Shown: positions 18,039-28,612, counted from the stretch's first letter. The stretch is 64,000 nt of DNA from Pseudoteredinibacter isoporae_A (GCF_040372805.1 NZ_BAABWJ010000009.1:62001-126000); one strand, 5' to 3'. Notes: generated by a model from the letters alone, not told the origin. Program-made: numbers and translations.

Positions 18039-18510
18039 CAGAATACCTAATGGTCAAATTTTGTTAACAACTAATTTTCATGCGACTGTAGGTAACGCAG
18101 TTGCTCACAGGGCTGATGCCCTTTCTCCTAGGTTGAGGCCCAGTGGGTGAGCTGTATTTGATAAGAGCTTGGCTTACGGTGGCGGGAAGTTGAAACTCAC
18201 TGTCGTAAGCATTTGGCTCAAGGCCTTTATCGGCGACAAAAAGGGATTCTTTAGAAATTTATATTGGATTTTCCACGTGCTAGAGTAATATGAAAAAGAG
18301 CAAAACCTTGTAAAAATAAGTGCACTAAAAACGGCTGATGCATTATGTAGCGGCTTATTATTCAAGGTGTTCGTTGTTGACCCGAATGAATCTGACTGCA
18401 CTTAAGTACTGGTGTTTTGATTTAAGTGAAGCCTTCCACTGGAGGCTTGATTGGCAGCGGAATTTGATTGTGTGCTTTTGAACTATAACTCAAAGTAATG
18501 TGTTGTATAC
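18039..18510. other. Divergent promoter region, MCP / MalT-like regulator
   Basis: About 470 bases between divergently transcribed genes. It must hold both promoters. No RNA gene, clear operator or coding signature seen. Confidence 0.5.
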
Positions 18511-21222
18511 ATGCCTCCAATGTCTAATGAACTACCGAGTTGGTTGATATCGGCGAAGTGGATGCCCCCAAGGCATCACGTGTCTACTATTGATCGTCCA
18601 CACCTGATCAACGCCTTAAATAAAGGGTTTCAGCAAAAACTCTGTCTGGTGACGGCACCAGCAGGTTTCGGTAAAACGACTTTGCTCAGCCAGTGGCGCC
18701 AACAACTGTTGGCCGAAGGCAATCAAGTGGCCTGGCTTACCTTGGATGAGGCCGATGGTGATGTGAATAATCTGGTGTGTTATCTGATTTTTTCATTGAT
18801 TTCGGCAGGTATGGATCTTGGGCGTTTGCAGATGCTAGCGGAGCAGGGCTTGTCGGATACTTCTCCAAGGGCTTGTTTGGCGTTGTTGCTGGCCAGTATC
18901 GAGAACAGCCGTTCAAATACGGTTTTGATTTTGGATGATTATCATCGTTTCAATTCCAGCAGCGTTGATCAATTTGTGAATGAGCTTTTGGCGAATGTTA
19001 GTGATAACTTTCATTTGATCATCAACTCAAGAGAAAAACCTGACTTGGACATTAGCCGTTTGCGATCCCAAGGGCAAATCCTTGAATTTGGCCCTGAACA
19101 GCTGCGTTTTAACAGTGAGGAGCTGCAGTTGATAATGGGGCCGGATATGGCTGCGGTGCAGATTGAGTCCCTGCTGGAAAAATCGGAAGGCTGGCCGGTG
19201 ACGATCCAGCTTTTACGTCAGGCTATTGCCAACGGCAGTAATCGGGAGGATTTGCTCGCTAATTATTCTGGTACGAGTAGCCATTTATCGGAGTACCTGT
19301 CTCAGCAGATCCTTGATAAATGCGACATTGAAGTGCAACAGTTTCTGTTGACCACGTCTATTTTGGAGCGAGTGAATAACAGTTTGGGTCAAGCATTGAG
19401 CGGCGTTGCTGATGGCTTTGACAAGCTGGAAAAAACCAGCAGTATCGCAACGCTGTTTGTGCCGCTCGACGAAGGTAAGCAATGGCTGCGCTATCATCAC
19501 CTGTTTTCGGATTTTCTTCGTGAGCAGTTACAACTGCGGTACCCGGAGCAGGTAACCAGGTTGCATTTGCGAGCCAGTGGCTGGTTTGAGCAAGACAATA
19601 ATCTGATCGAGGCTGTGCGCCATGCCTGCTTGGCGAGCGACTTTGACCATGCCGCCGAATTGATTGAGCAGGCTGGTGGTTGGGAACTGATTCTGTATGG
19701 TGGCATTGGGTTCTTAAGGCGCTTATTGCAATACTTCAGTGAAGAGCAACTCAAACAGCATCCGCGCTTACAGGTGGCTCGGGCATATCTGTGTCAAAAA
19801 GAAGGTGAAATTCGCTTGTCGCGTGACTATCTCGAGCAAGCTCGAGCGAATAAAATCGTCAGCAGTATCGATTTTCTGGACAAGCGCCAAATCTTTGAGC
19901 GAGACCACTCCATCGTAGAAGTGTTGCAAGGCAATTATGAAGATGATTTCAGCATTAGCCGAAAATACCTACAGCGTCCAAAGGCGTCAGAACTTAGGCG
20001 TTTAAGCGGTGAGGACAGTATTTTTGATGGTGTTCTGAATTGCTCCTTGTCCCTCTATTTGATGGCGGATTCCAAATTCAGCGACAGTATCAGTCATATT
20101 CAACAGGCGACTCAGCAAATGCGCCAAGCACAGAGTATTTTGGGGACGAACTACTGCTATTTGCACTTGGGTACGCTGGCGTTTTACCAAGGTAGCCTCC
20201 GCCAATCCGAAGCCTATTGTCGGGAAGCGCAGGCAATGGCCGATGAGAACTTTGGTTCAGATTCAGGGTTGAAATACTTGGCAGATATCTTGATCTATTC
20301 GCTGAAAGACTGGCGTTCAGAACTGGATGAAGACCTGCAAGGGTTTGAAAAGGTTCTTCAGCATATTGAAAGTTATGATGGCTGGTTTGAAATTTATATT
20401 GCTGCCTATGAGTTATTGCTGGCGAGGGCCTGGCAGGAAAAAAAGGAAGATCTGCTTAGGAATCTTGTCAGTCGAGTGCAAAACGTCGTTGATGAACGGC
20501 TCAATCAACGCCTTCAGATTTTTGTTGATACCTGTCAGCTCAGTCTTGCTATTCTCGAAAACAATGAGCTTCATGCCGAGCGTCTTCTCCATCAGCATCG
20601 AAATCTATTCGAAGGGGCGTCGGAGCTGAGCTGGCGGCCGATGCAGTATTTTGGGGCGATGGCGGTTCATTGGTATTTACACAAACGGGATTTTCACAAG
20701 GCAGAGCAGTGTCTCCAGTTCATGGAACAACGCTGCCGAGAAGCCGGTGCCCAATGCTTCTTGGTGAATTGCCTGGTGCTCAAAGCTGAGTTGGAATTTC
20801 ATCGTAAGCAATCGAATGTTGCCGCCCAATATCTTTTCGAGGCTGCAAGCTTGGCGTGGCCTGAAAGCATTATGCGGCCATTTATTCGTAACGAACATGC
20901 GATTGCCTTGATTGCTGCAGCCAATAACTATAGCCAGGAATTGCCCGTTGACCGCCTCAGCTTGAACTTTCTTCAACAATGCAGTGATCAGGCCAGAAAG
21001 CTTAAAAAACACAGTTTGCAGCAACAGCAATTGCTGAGTAGCCGGGAAATGGAAGTGCTATTGCAGCTCCAGCTGGGCCTATCCAATAAAGAAATCGCCC
21101 GAGCTTTGGAAATGACTGAACATACGGTCAAATTTCATCTCAAGAACGTCTTCAGCAAGCTCGGCGTTGATAAGCGTACCAAGGCTGTGATTGCCGCCAG
21201 GGAGCAAGGAATACTGGATTAA
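18511..21222 (+). CDS. MalT/LAL-type ATP-binding LuxR-family transcriptional activator
   Basis: 903 residues. Walker A at about 50 (TAPAGFGKTTLL) and Walker B-like LILDDYHRF near 145 mark the STAND ATPase module. A long TPR-like helical region follows (about 400-800), then a C-terminal LuxR helix-turn-helix (LSSREMEVLLQLQLGLSNKE and MTEHTVKFHLKNVFSKL). LAL regulators bind an inducer and ATP, oligomerise and activate transcription. Lying directly upstream of and co-directional with the TonB receptor/hydantoin genes, it is the probable activator of that locus (inference). Start ATG 18511 or 18520; neither has a strong ribosome-binding site. Confidence 0.92.
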   Translation: MPPMSNELPSWLISAKWMPPRHHVSTIDRPHLINALNKGFQQKLCLVTAPAGFGKTTLLSQWRQQLLAEGNQVAWLTLDEADGDVNNLVCYLIFSLISAGMDLGRLQMLAEQGLSDTSPRACLALLLASIENSRSNTVLILDDYHRFNSSSVDQFVNELLANVSDNFHLIINSREKPDLDISRLRSQGQILEFGPEQLRFNSEELQLIMGPDMAAVQIESLLEKSEGWPVTIQLLRQAIANGSNREDLLANYSGTSSHLSEYLSQQILDKCDIEVQQFLLTTSILERVNNSLGQALSGVADGFDKLEKTSSIATLFVPLDEGKQWLRYHHLFSDFLREQLQLRYPEQVTRLHLRASGWFEQDNNLIEAVRHACLASDFDHAAELIEQAGGWELILYGGIGFLRRLLQYFSEEQLKQHPRLQVARAYLCQKEGEIRLSRDYLEQARANKIVSSIDFLDKRQIFERDHSIVEVLQGNYEDDFSISRKYLQRPKASELRRLSGEDSIFDGVLNCSLSLYLMADSKFSDSISHIQQATQQMRQAQSILGTNYCYLHLGTLAFYQGSLRQSEAYCREAQAMADENFGSDSGLKYLADILIYSLKDWRSELDEDLQGFEKVLQHIESYDGWFEIYIAAYELLLARAWQEKKEDLLRNLVSRVQNVVDERLNQRLQIFVDTCQLSLAILENNELHAERLLHQHRNLFEGASELSWRPMQYFGAMAVHWYLHKRDFHKAEQCLQFMEQRCREAGAQCFLVNCLVLKAELEFHRKQSNVAAQYLFEAASLAWPESIMRPFIRNEHAIALIAAANNYSQELPVDRLSLNFLQQCSDQARKLKKHSLQQQQLLSSREMEVLLQLQLGLSNKEIARALEMTEHTVKFHLKNVFSKLGVDKRTKAVIAAREQGILD

Positions 21223-21242
21223 AACGGCTGTTTCGAACGATG

Positions 21243-21264
21243 AACCTACCCAAAAGGGTAGGTT
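21243..21264 (+). terminator. Stem-loop downstream of the MalT-like gene
   Basis: AACCTACCC-AAAA-GGGTAGGTT, 9-bp perfect arms, 20 bases after the stop. The T-tail is short. It separates the regulator from the receptor operon. Confidence 0.65.
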
Positions 21265-21396
21265 TCAGTAGGGCAGGCTGAAAACCTAGACATAAAACCC
21301 CTCTGGCTACCCTTCTCGTTCGTTGTCGTCTCGCTCCACCCTCCCAATAATAGGCTTCGCAAACAATAACAACACTACTTGCCTGGAGAGATCAGT

Positions 21397-23625
21397 ATGT
21401 CAAATACCCGAATTGGAGCATTCGCCTTGCTTGCCCTAATCGGTGGTGGTCAAAATGCCATAGCCCAAGCTGTCAGCGAAGAAAACAGCCTCGCCCTTGA
21501 GGAAATTGTGGTTACCGCACGTATGCGTGCCGAAAGCTTACAAGATGTGCCTATTTCAGAAACCGCCTTCTCGGCGCAAGCTATCGAAGATTCCCGCATT
21601 GAAACTGCTGATGACTTTCTGGCGTTGTCTCCGAACGTCACATTGGCGAACTCGCAGAGTGCCGGAGTGTCGTTCATGACCATTCGCGGAATTTCCCAGG
21701 TGCGCAATGGTGAAGCGCCGGTAGCGGTCGTGGTGGACGGCGTTTTGCAGATCAATAATCGTCAGCTTACACAGTCCATGATTGATATGCAGTCGATCGA
21801 AGTGCTGCGAGGGCCGCAGGGCGCCTTGTACGGCCGAAATGCGGCCGGTGGTGCGATTCTGATCAGCTCCAATCAACCGAGTGATGAGTTTGAAGGCTTT
21901 GTTAAAACCACCGTGGGTAAAGGTGATGAGTTCGCGGTCACCACGGCTTTTGGAGGCCCAATCATCGAGAACACCCTGAAGTATCGTGTGGCGGCACGCT
22001 ATCAGGACATTGATGGTTACTTAAACAATAAGCAGCTGGGGCAGAAAGTCGACGGAATTGAAGACAAGACATTCCGTGGCATTCTACAGTGGGATATTTC
22101 TGATCAGTTCACAGCAACACTGCGAGGCAGCACCGTGCGCACAGAGGGCGGCGGCCTCAACTTCCAGTTTCAGCCAGTAGAGTTTGATGGCGACAGCTGT
22201 AATACCAGTAATCCTTTTGGTGGCCCGACGCCGGACGCGGACTCAGTGTCACGAGAATTTTGTGCCAACAATCTGGGGTATAACGAACGTGAAATTGATG
22301 AGCTGTCAATCAAACTGGATTACGACACAGACGGTTTGAGTTTTACCAATATTTTCTCCTACAACAAAGTGACCGAATACGGTGAAGCTGATCAATTTCC
22401 TTACACCAATGAGGTCGATGTATTTGGCGTATTTGATGGCAGCCAAACTCAGTTTGTCGATGTCAGTGCCTGGAGTTATGAAACTCGTCTGGCCTCTAAC
22501 GATGAGTCCCCCTTGCAGTGGATGGTCGGAGCGTATTACCTCGATACAGAGCGTTTTATCTCCACAACGACTGGTGATGATAATCGCTTGGGTATCGAAC
22601 GTATTGAAAGAACGCCAAGATTTGATAGTGCAATTAACCCAACCCTGTCGTTCATTGCCGATGACAACGATAACCGAGCTTGGGCGCTGTTTGGTAATGT
22701 CTCGTATGACATCAGCGAAGATTTGGAAATAGCTCTGGCATTACGCTATGACGAAGACAAACGAGAGCAGAATATTTCACCGTTGAATACGGCCGGTTTG
22801 CCTGCTGGTTGCACCCTAAATAATTCCCAGGCCTGCCAGCAAAAAGAAACCTACAGCAAACTGCAACCTAAAGTGTCTGTTCGTTATGCGCTGGGCGAAG
22901 ATGCCAATGTTTACGCCTCATACGGTGAAGGTTTCCGAAGCGGTCAGTTTAATCAGTTTGGTGTCGCGGCGGCCGCCGCCGGTGCCGGCGTTATTGGTGT
23001 AAGTGATCAAGTCGATGCGGAAGTCACCAAAACAGCTGAAATAGGAATCAAATCTGAATTGTTGGACAATCGCTTGCGTTTAAACGCCGGTATTTTTCAT
23101 ACGAAAACCAATCCATTGTATTTTGTATTTGTGGGTGCCGTGGGTGCTCAGGTCTTGGTCAATATTGATGATGTCCGTTTGATTGGTGGCGAACTGGAGG
23201 CGGCTTTCAGTGTGTCAGAAGGTCTGGACGTGTACGCTGGCTTTGGGTACACCGACAGTGAAATCCAGCGAAATACATTGAATCCAACCACAGTTGGTAA
23301 TGAAGCACCGTATATTGCTGAGAATACTTTCAATATGGGCGCACAATACCGCACCGAGATCACAGACGATATTGGTTTTATCGCTCGCATCGATTATGAG
23401 CGTCGTGGTGCCCAATTCTGGGATCCGGAAAATTCGACTGACCGAAGTGCATTGAATTTGGTCAACGCCAGAATGGGGATCGAAGCCATCGATGGGAAAT
23501 GGTCCCTGACCGCGGCCAGCAAGAATCTGACCGACAAGGCGTATAACTCAGAATGGGTGTTGGGTGGTTTCGCTCACCCCGCCGCGCCGCGTACTTGGCA
23601 TGTTGACTTTAAGTACAACTTTTAA
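21397..23625 (+). CDS. TonB-dependent receptor of the hydantoin-type locus
   Basis: 742 residues from ATG 21397 (GGAGAG six bases upstream). Signal peptide (GAFALLALIGGGQNAIAQA), TonB box LEEIVVTARMR, the QDVPIS plug start, plug motifs IRGISQVRNGEAPVAVVVDG and VLRGPQGALYGRNAAGGAI, then a 22-strand-type barrel ending HVDFKYNF. It imports a ligand across the outer membrane using TonB energy. Immediate co-directional neighbours (racemase, cupin, HyuA/HyuB, permease) suggest that the ligand is a cyclic amide or amide-containing compound too large or scarce for porins. Specificity itself is not readable. Confidence 0.92.
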   Translation: MSNTRIGAFALLALIGGGQNAIAQAVSEENSLALEEIVVTARMRAESLQDVPISETAFSAQAIEDSRIETADDFLALSPNVTLANSQSAGVSFMTIRGISQVRNGEAPVAVVVDGVLQINNRQLTQSMIDMQSIEVLRGPQGALYGRNAAGGAILISSNQPSDEFEGFVKTTVGKGDEFAVTTAFGGPIIENTLKYRVAARYQDIDGYLNNKQLGQKVDGIEDKTFRGILQWDISDQFTATLRGSTVRTEGGGLNFQFQPVEFDGDSCNTSNPFGGPTPDADSVSREFCANNLGYNEREIDELSIKLDYDTDGLSFTNIFSYNKVTEYGEADQFPYTNEVDVFGVFDGSQTQFVDVSAWSYETRLASNDESPLQWMVGAYYLDTERFISTTTGDDNRLGIERIERTPRFDSAINPTLSFIADDNDNRAWALFGNVSYDISEDLEIALALRYDEDKREQNISPLNTAGLPAGCTLNNSQACQQKETYSKLQPKVSVRYALGEDANVYASYGEGFRSGQFNQFGVAAAAAGAGVIGVSDQVDAEVTKTAEIGIKSELLDNRLRLNAGIFHTKTNPLYFVFVGAVGAQVLVNIDDVRLIGGELEAAFSVSEGLDVYAGFGYTDSEIQRNTLNPTTVGNEAPYIAENTFNMGAQYRTEITDDIGFIARIDYERRGAQFWDPENSTDRSALNLVNARMGIEAIDGKWSLTAASKNLTDKAYNSEWVLGGFAHPAAPRTWHVDFKYNF

Positions 23626-23706
23626 AACCTGAAATCCCTCAATAAGGTAAACGATAGTCATTGGAGCCATCCAGGGCTATCGGCTTGCCTGAAGAAAGTG
23701 AACGCT

Positions 23707-24507
23707 ATGGCTAATACCAGAATTTTGTGGATAAACCCCATCAATGTGGATGCCTATGATCTGCCCATGGGTGAATTTATTGACAGCATCCGTTTGCCCG
23801 GTACTGAGGTGGAAGTCATTTCCTTCAATGGTGATGTTCCTTTGAACAACTTGGAGTATCGAACCTTTGAAGCGATGACGGTTGCTGACACAGTACGTGC
23901 GGCGCGTTATGCCGGAGAGCAAGGCTTTGATGCGGCGGTGGTCGGTTGTTTCTACGATCCGGCACTGGAAGATGCTCGGGAGATTTCCGGTGATGCACTC
24001 GTTATCGGTCCTTGTCAGGCCAGTGTCCAGCTCGCGGCAAACTTGGCCAATAATTTTTCGGTGATCATAGGTCAGGAAAAATGGCGAGCTCAAATGAGTG
24101 AGTGCATTCACGCCTATGGCTACGGTTCTCGGCTTGCTTCCATGCGGTCCATTGATATCGCTGTTCCGGACTTGCAAAAGGACTGTGAGTACACCGCACA
24201 GAAGATTATCGATGCAGGCCGCTTAGCCATCGAGGAAGACAAAGCTGAAGCTCTGATTTTGGGTTGTACCTGTACATTCGGTTTGTTTGAAGAAGTACAG
24301 CGAGAACTGGAGGTTCCGGTCATTGACCCTATCGTTGCCGCATTCAAGGCGGCGGAATTCATGGGCAGTTTAAAAAGACAGTTTCAATGGCGCCCCAGTC
24401 GTCAATGGACCAGTGCAGCCCCTCCTGAGGAGTTGATTCAATCTTTTGGTTTGTTTGATCAATCTCCTCCTATTGGTAATCGTTACTTATTGAAAGAAAA
24501 GCTATGA
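23707..24507 (+). CDS. Asp/Glu/hydantoin racemase-family protein
   Basis: 266 residues from ATG 23707 (GTG 23698 possible). Asp/Glu-racemase fold with two catalytic Cys sites: VVGCFYDPALEDAR (about residue 82) and ILGCTCTFGLFE (about 188), as in hydantoin racemase HyuE. These enzymes interconvert D- and L-5-substituted hydantoins or related chiral centres by two-base proton transfer. It sits in the operon before the cupin and HyuAB, which supports a role in presenting one enantiomer to the hydrolase. The extra C-terminal ~30 residues after the core are unassigned. Confidence 0.85.
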   Translation: MANTRILWINPINVDAYDLPMGEFIDSIRLPGTEVEVISFNGDVPLNNLEYRTFEAMTVADTVRAARYAGEQGFDAAVVGCFYDPALEDAREISGDALVIGPCQASVQLAANLANNFSVIIGQEKWRAQMSECIHAYGYGSRLASMRSIDIAVPDLQKDCEYTAQKIIDAGRLAIEEDKAEALILGCTCTFGLFEEVQRELEVPVIDPIVAAFKAAEFMGSLKRQFQWRPSRQWTSAAPPEELIQSFGLFDQSPPIGNRYLLKEKL

Positions 24508-24833
24508 AAATTTATCCAACTCGAAATATCAGCACTGACAGCCTGGATATTGCTGAATTGTTTACCTTATGCGGCAAACAGAAAAGCCATGATCTTCAGG
24601 TCGGTGTTGCCGGTTTTCCCATGGCCTTACGTCACCCAGCAAAGGGGATGGCCGCTCATGAACAAGATGAAATCTCCATCATTTTGGAAGGAGAGTTCAC
24701 TCTGGAAACAGAAGAAGGCGTATTTACCTGTAAAGCAGGTGATGTGACTTATATTCCGGCTGGAGAAGCCCACGCTTCCAGTTCCAGTACCGGCGGAAAA
24801 GTGTTTTACGTTTTATTTGGCCCAGGAGCTTAA
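24504..24833 (+). CDS. Small single-domain cupin protein
   Basis: 109 residues. Cupin motif 1 region (AAHEQDEISIILEGEF) and motif 2 (GDVTYIPAGEAHASSS) give a metal-binding barrel; one of the usual His in motif 1 is replaced. The ATG overlaps the racemase stop by 4 bp (ATGA), indicating translational coupling. It might be an isomerase, a lyase or a ligand sensor for the pathway; the sequence does not decide. Confidence 0.85.
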   Translation: MKIYPTRNISTDSLDIAELFTLCGKQKSHDLQVGVAGFPMALRHPAKGMAAHEQDEISIILEGEFTLETEEGVFTCKAGDVTYIPAGEAHASSSSTGGKVFYVLFGPGA

Positions 24834-24837
24834 TACC

Positions 24838-26913
24838 ATGCGAGCAGCAAGCGATGTAGGCGGTACTTTTACCGACTTGGTGTACTACAACTACGATGAA
24901 GCAACCGGAGAAAGTGGCCCAGTCAGCGTTGCCAAGGCGGACACAACGCCCCCCAATTTTGAACAAGGGGTTCTGAATGCGATCCACAAGGCCGGTATTG
25001 ATCCTGAAGCGTTAGGTTTCTTTGCCCATGGCTCTACCGTTATTATCAATGCGCTCACCGAGCGAAAGGGTGTTAAAACCGCGTTGATCACGACCAAAGG
25101 CTTTCGGGATGTTTTGGAAATTGCGCGTGGTAACCGCCCGGACTTGTTCAATTTCAATTTCAGAAAGCCCAAGCCTTTTGTCGACCGTTATTTGCGATTG
25201 GAGCTTCCAGAGCGTGTGAATCATAAGGGCGAACTTCAGCAAACAGTCGATCTTTCTGAGTTACCGGCAATGATTGAATACCTGAAGTCGGAAGGTGTCG
25301 AAGCCATCGCGATCAGTTTTCTGCACGCCTATCTCAATTCAGAGAATGAAATCAAAACCGTATCGGCCATCCAGAAACTGTGGCCAGAAGTGTCCATATT
25401 GGCTTCGAGTGATATTTCACGAGAATGGCGTGAGTACGAACGAAGCAACACCACTGTATTGTCGGCGTATGTTCATCCCATTGCTAAAAAATACATCGAA
25501 TCTTTACAGGATAAATTGGCGAAAGATGGCTTTAAACACCAACCTTATATGATGCAATCAAATGGGGGGATTGCGACCGTTCACAGCGCGAAGAACAACC
25601 CTATCACGATGGTTGAATCGGGCCCGGCGAGTGGCATCTTTGCGGCGGCGTATCTGGGTAAGAAAATCGACGAGCCCAATCTGATTGTTTTGGATATTGG
25701 TGGCACCACTGCAAAATGCGCCTTGATCGAAAATGCTGAAGTCAAAGTCACCACGGAATATTACATCGAACGAGATGAGAAATCGCCGGGGTATCCAATC
25801 CAAACCCCGGTCTCAGAAATTGTAGAAATTGGTAATGGTGGTGGCAGTATTGCCTGGACAGATGAAGGTGGGAAGCTTCATGTAGGCCCTCAATCGGCGG
25901 GTGCCATGCCTGGGCCAGCGGCTTATGGCCGTGGGGGCAATAAGCCGACAACGACGGATTCTAATCTCATTCTCGGGCGCATCGACAAAAAGTGTTTTGT
26001 CGGTGGTGAGGTTGAACCGGATATGTCTGCAGTGGAACAGGCGTTTGCACCCATCATGGAAACGTTGGACGTCAGTTTGGAAGAGGCCGCACGCGGAGTC
26101 GTCCGCATTGCGAATGCCAATATGACCAATGCTCTGCGATTGGTTTCAACCAACAAAGGGTATGACCCTCGCGATTTTGCTCTGGTCGCTTTTGGTGGCG
26201 GTGGCGCTATGCATGCCGTGGCATTGGCGGAGGAATTAAAAGTACCCAAAGTGATTGTCCCAGTGAACTCGTCGGTATTTTCTGCCTGGGGCATGTTGCT
26301 GACGGATTTGCGACGCGATTATTTGCAAACCCAGCCGATGGGGCTGAACGCAGACAATGCCGCGGCTATTCATGCGCGTTTTGAGCAACTGCAGCAAAGA
26401 GCGGTGGAGGACTACAGTCAGGATCAGGTGGGTGAGAATCAGGATCTCGTGTTTGAGCACTTGGCAGACTTGCGTTATCAGGGCCAAGAACATACTGTGA
26501 AAATAGCATTGCCCAAGCTCAAGGATGGTGGCATAGACCTCGCCGCGGCGGTAGATGATTTCCATCAAGCACACCTTAAACGCTTTACCTACCGCTTGGA
26601 TGCCGACGTGCAATTGGTTAACTTCCATCTTATTGCCCGGGTCGAAGTGCCTAAACCGGACATTGCCAAGAAAGCCATTCAGGGAAGAGCCTTAGCCGAT
26701 ACTTTATTGCATAAGCGCATGGTGGATTTTGATCAGCACGGTTGCCACGACAGTTGCGTATATGATGGTCTGGCTTTGGAGCCGGGTATGAGTTTCCGCG
26801 GTCCGGCAATCATTCAAGAACCCTCGGCGACACTGGTGATATCACCGGGCCATCGAGCGGAAGTCGATGATTACGGCAATTACATTATCCACCTGCAGCA
26901 AGCTGAACAGTAA
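24838..26913 (+). CDS. hyuA: Hydantoinase/oxoprolinase family, subunit A (HyuA)
   Basis: 691 residues from ATG 24838 (AGGAG 9 bases upstream, starting just past the cupin stop). N-terminal Hydant_A_N signature SDVGGTFTDLVYY, HGSTVIINALTER, second ATPase-like glycine motif LIVLDIGGTTAKCALI, GGGGAMHAVALAEEL and a C-terminal GPAIIQEPSATLVI. The family forms A/B complexes that use ATP to open cyclic amides (N-methylhydantoinase, 5-oxoprolinase) or to carboxylate acetone/acetophenone. The B subunit follows after 10 bp. The racemase and permease context favours a hydantoin/oxoproline-type substrate over a carboxylase. Confidence 0.92.
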   Translation: MRAASDVGGTFTDLVYYNYDEATGESGPVSVAKADTTPPNFEQGVLNAIHKAGIDPEALGFFAHGSTVIINALTERKGVKTALITTKGFRDVLEIARGNRPDLFNFNFRKPKPFVDRYLRLELPERVNHKGELQQTVDLSELPAMIEYLKSEGVEAIAISFLHAYLNSENEIKTVSAIQKLWPEVSILASSDISREWREYERSNTTVLSAYVHPIAKKYIESLQDKLAKDGFKHQPYMMQSNGGIATVHSAKNNPITMVESGPASGIFAAAYLGKKIDEPNLIVLDIGGTTAKCALIENAEVKVTTEYYIERDEKSPGYPIQTPVSEIVEIGNGGGSIAWTDEGGKLHVGPQSAGAMPGPAAYGRGGNKPTTTDSNLILGRIDKKCFVGGEVEPDMSAVEQAFAPIMETLDVSLEEAARGVVRIANANMTNALRLVSTNKGYDPRDFALVAFGGGGAMHAVALAEELKVPKVIVPVNSSVFSAWGMLLTDLRRDYLQTQPMGLNADNAAAIHARFEQLQQRAVEDYSQDQVGENQDLVFEHLADLRYQGQEHTVKIALPKLKDGGIDLAAAVDDFHQAHLKRFTYRLDADVQLVNFHLIARVEVPKPDIAKKAIQGRALADTLLHKRMVDFDQHGCHDSCVYDGLALEPGMSFRGPAIIQEPSATLVISPGHRAEVDDYGNYIIHLQQAEQ

Positions 26914-26923
26914 GGAGCGAACA

Positions 26924-28612
26924 ATGGATATCTTTACGACAGAAATTATCAAAGATTCACTGGTGGCGTTGGGTGATGAAATGTTCAATGCCATGGTGCG
27001 CACCAGCATGAGCCCGATCATCTATGAAACAACGGACTTTGCGGTTGGAGCAACCGATGCAAAAGGCAATTTGCTGGCCCAGGGAAATGGCGTGACCGCG
27101 TTTCTCGCGACCCTGGACACAGCCGTGCAAAGTTGTTTAGAGCACTACCCTAACAAGGGCGATATTGAGCCCGGTGATGTCATCATCACCAACTCGCCAT
27201 ATCACGGCGGGGGAACTCACTTATCGGACGTTGTTATAATTCTGCCTGTTTTCTTTGACGACGAGCTGGTGGCTTTCACTGTCAATAAAGCACATTGGAC
27301 AGAGGTGGGTGGTGCCCAGCCGGGTAGTGTGTCGACGTGTGCGACTGAAATTTATCAGGAAGGTTTGCATTTCAAGTTTTTGAAATTATATAACCGTGGG
27401 GACATTAATCAGTCGCTGGTGGGCCTGATCGAAGCCAATGTGAGATTACCGGAATCCACGTTGGGTGACATGCATGCGGGAGTCGCTGCGGCGCGCGTAG
27501 GCGCCAAACGCATCGGCGAGCTGATGCAGAAATACAATAAGTCTCAGGTTTTACATGCCATGGATGAGCTGCTGGACTACGGTGAGCGAATGACTCAAAC
27601 CGAGTTGTTGAAATTACCTCAAGGCGAGTATCAAGCGGAAAGCGTTGTGGAAGAAGATGGCTTGGGGAACGGACCGTTTACCATTCGAGTGAAAGTCACC
27701 ATCGCAGATGGGCGCATGACGGTGGATTACACTGGCACCGATCCTCAGGCCGAGGGGCCGATTAATTGTTCTTACACGGGATTGGTGACCGGTGCCCGCT
27801 GTCTGTTCAAGGCGGTAACCAATTCGGAAATTCCCGCCAATGGAGGATGCTTCCGTGCACTCGATATTATCTGCCCTCCGGGAACGGTTGTCAGCGCCCA
27901 GTCTCCTGCGCCCGTGTCTTTGTATTACGAGCCTTTGATTGCTGCAATTGATGTGATGTGGCAAGCCCTGGCTCCGGTAGTGCCGGATCGTTTACCTGCG
28001 GGTCATCAACGCAGTGTAGGAGCCACGTTTATCAGTGGTGAGCATCCGGATAATGGTGAGTTGTTTGTGATGGGCGAACCCCTGGTCGGTGGTTGGGGCG
28101 CCAGTGCGGACATGGATGGTGACAGTGGCCAATTCTGTTGTGCCAATGGTGAAACGTTTAATATTCCAGCAGAGCTGTTTGAGAACCGGTACGGCGTACA
28201 GATTCAGCAATACGCGTTTCACAATGAGGATGGTGGCGCTGGAGAGTTTCGCGGTGGTAAAGGGGTGGTACTGGACTATGAGGTCACCGCTGATGTTGCT
28301 TATCTGACGTATGCCGCTTCGCAAACAGTAACTCGTCCTTGGGCGATGCAGGGTGGTCAGCAGGGTTCCAATAACTACGCGCTTATTCTACGCAAAGATG
28401 GCCGTGAAGAACGACACCATATGTGTACCACGATACCTGTGGAAAAAGGCGAAGTGATTCGTTTATACACGGGAACCGGAGGCGGTTTTGGTGAGCCGAG
28501 CCGACGTCCGACTGAAAAAATTGCCGCCGATATTAAGAATGGTTACATCACTGCCGAGCAAGCTCAGCGCGACTACGGTTTTGATGCTCAGCAGGGCGGC
28601 TTCAATGGATAA
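26924..28612 (+). CDS. hyuB: Hydantoinase/oxoprolinase family, subunit B (HyuB)
   Basis: 562 residues from ATG 26924 (AAGGAG seven bases upstream). Hydantoinase_B signature: N-terminal AMVRTSMSPIIYETTDFAVG, ITNSPYHGGGTHLSDVVI with the metal-binding His region, and C-terminal GGGFGEPSRRP. Forms the catalytic complex with the A subunit at 24838. The length matches stand-alone B subunits. Its stop overlaps the permease start, so the operon continues. Confidence 0.93.
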   Translation: MDIFTTEIIKDSLVALGDEMFNAMVRTSMSPIIYETTDFAVGATDAKGNLLAQGNGVTAFLATLDTAVQSCLEHYPNKGDIEPGDVIITNSPYHGGGTHLSDVVIILPVFFDDELVAFTVNKAHWTEVGGAQPGSVSTCATEIYQEGLHFKFLKLYNRGDINQSLVGLIEANVRLPESTLGDMHAGVAAARVGAKRIGELMQKYNKSQVLHAMDELLDYGERMTQTELLKLPQGEYQAESVVEEDGLGNGPFTIRVKVTIADGRMTVDYTGTDPQAEGPINCSYTGLVTGARCLFKAVTNSEIPANGGCFRALDIICPPGTVVSAQSPAPVSLYYEPLIAAIDVMWQALAPVVPDRLPAGHQRSVGATFISGEHPDNGELFVMGEPLVGGWGASADMDGDSGQFCCANGETFNIPAELFENRYGVQIQQYAFHNEDGGAGEFRGGKGVVLDYEVTADVAYLTYAASQTVTRPWAMQGGQQGSNNYALILRKDGREERHHMCTTIPVEKGEVIRLYTGTGGGFGEPSRRPTEKIAADIKNGYITAEQAQRDYGFDAQQGGFNG

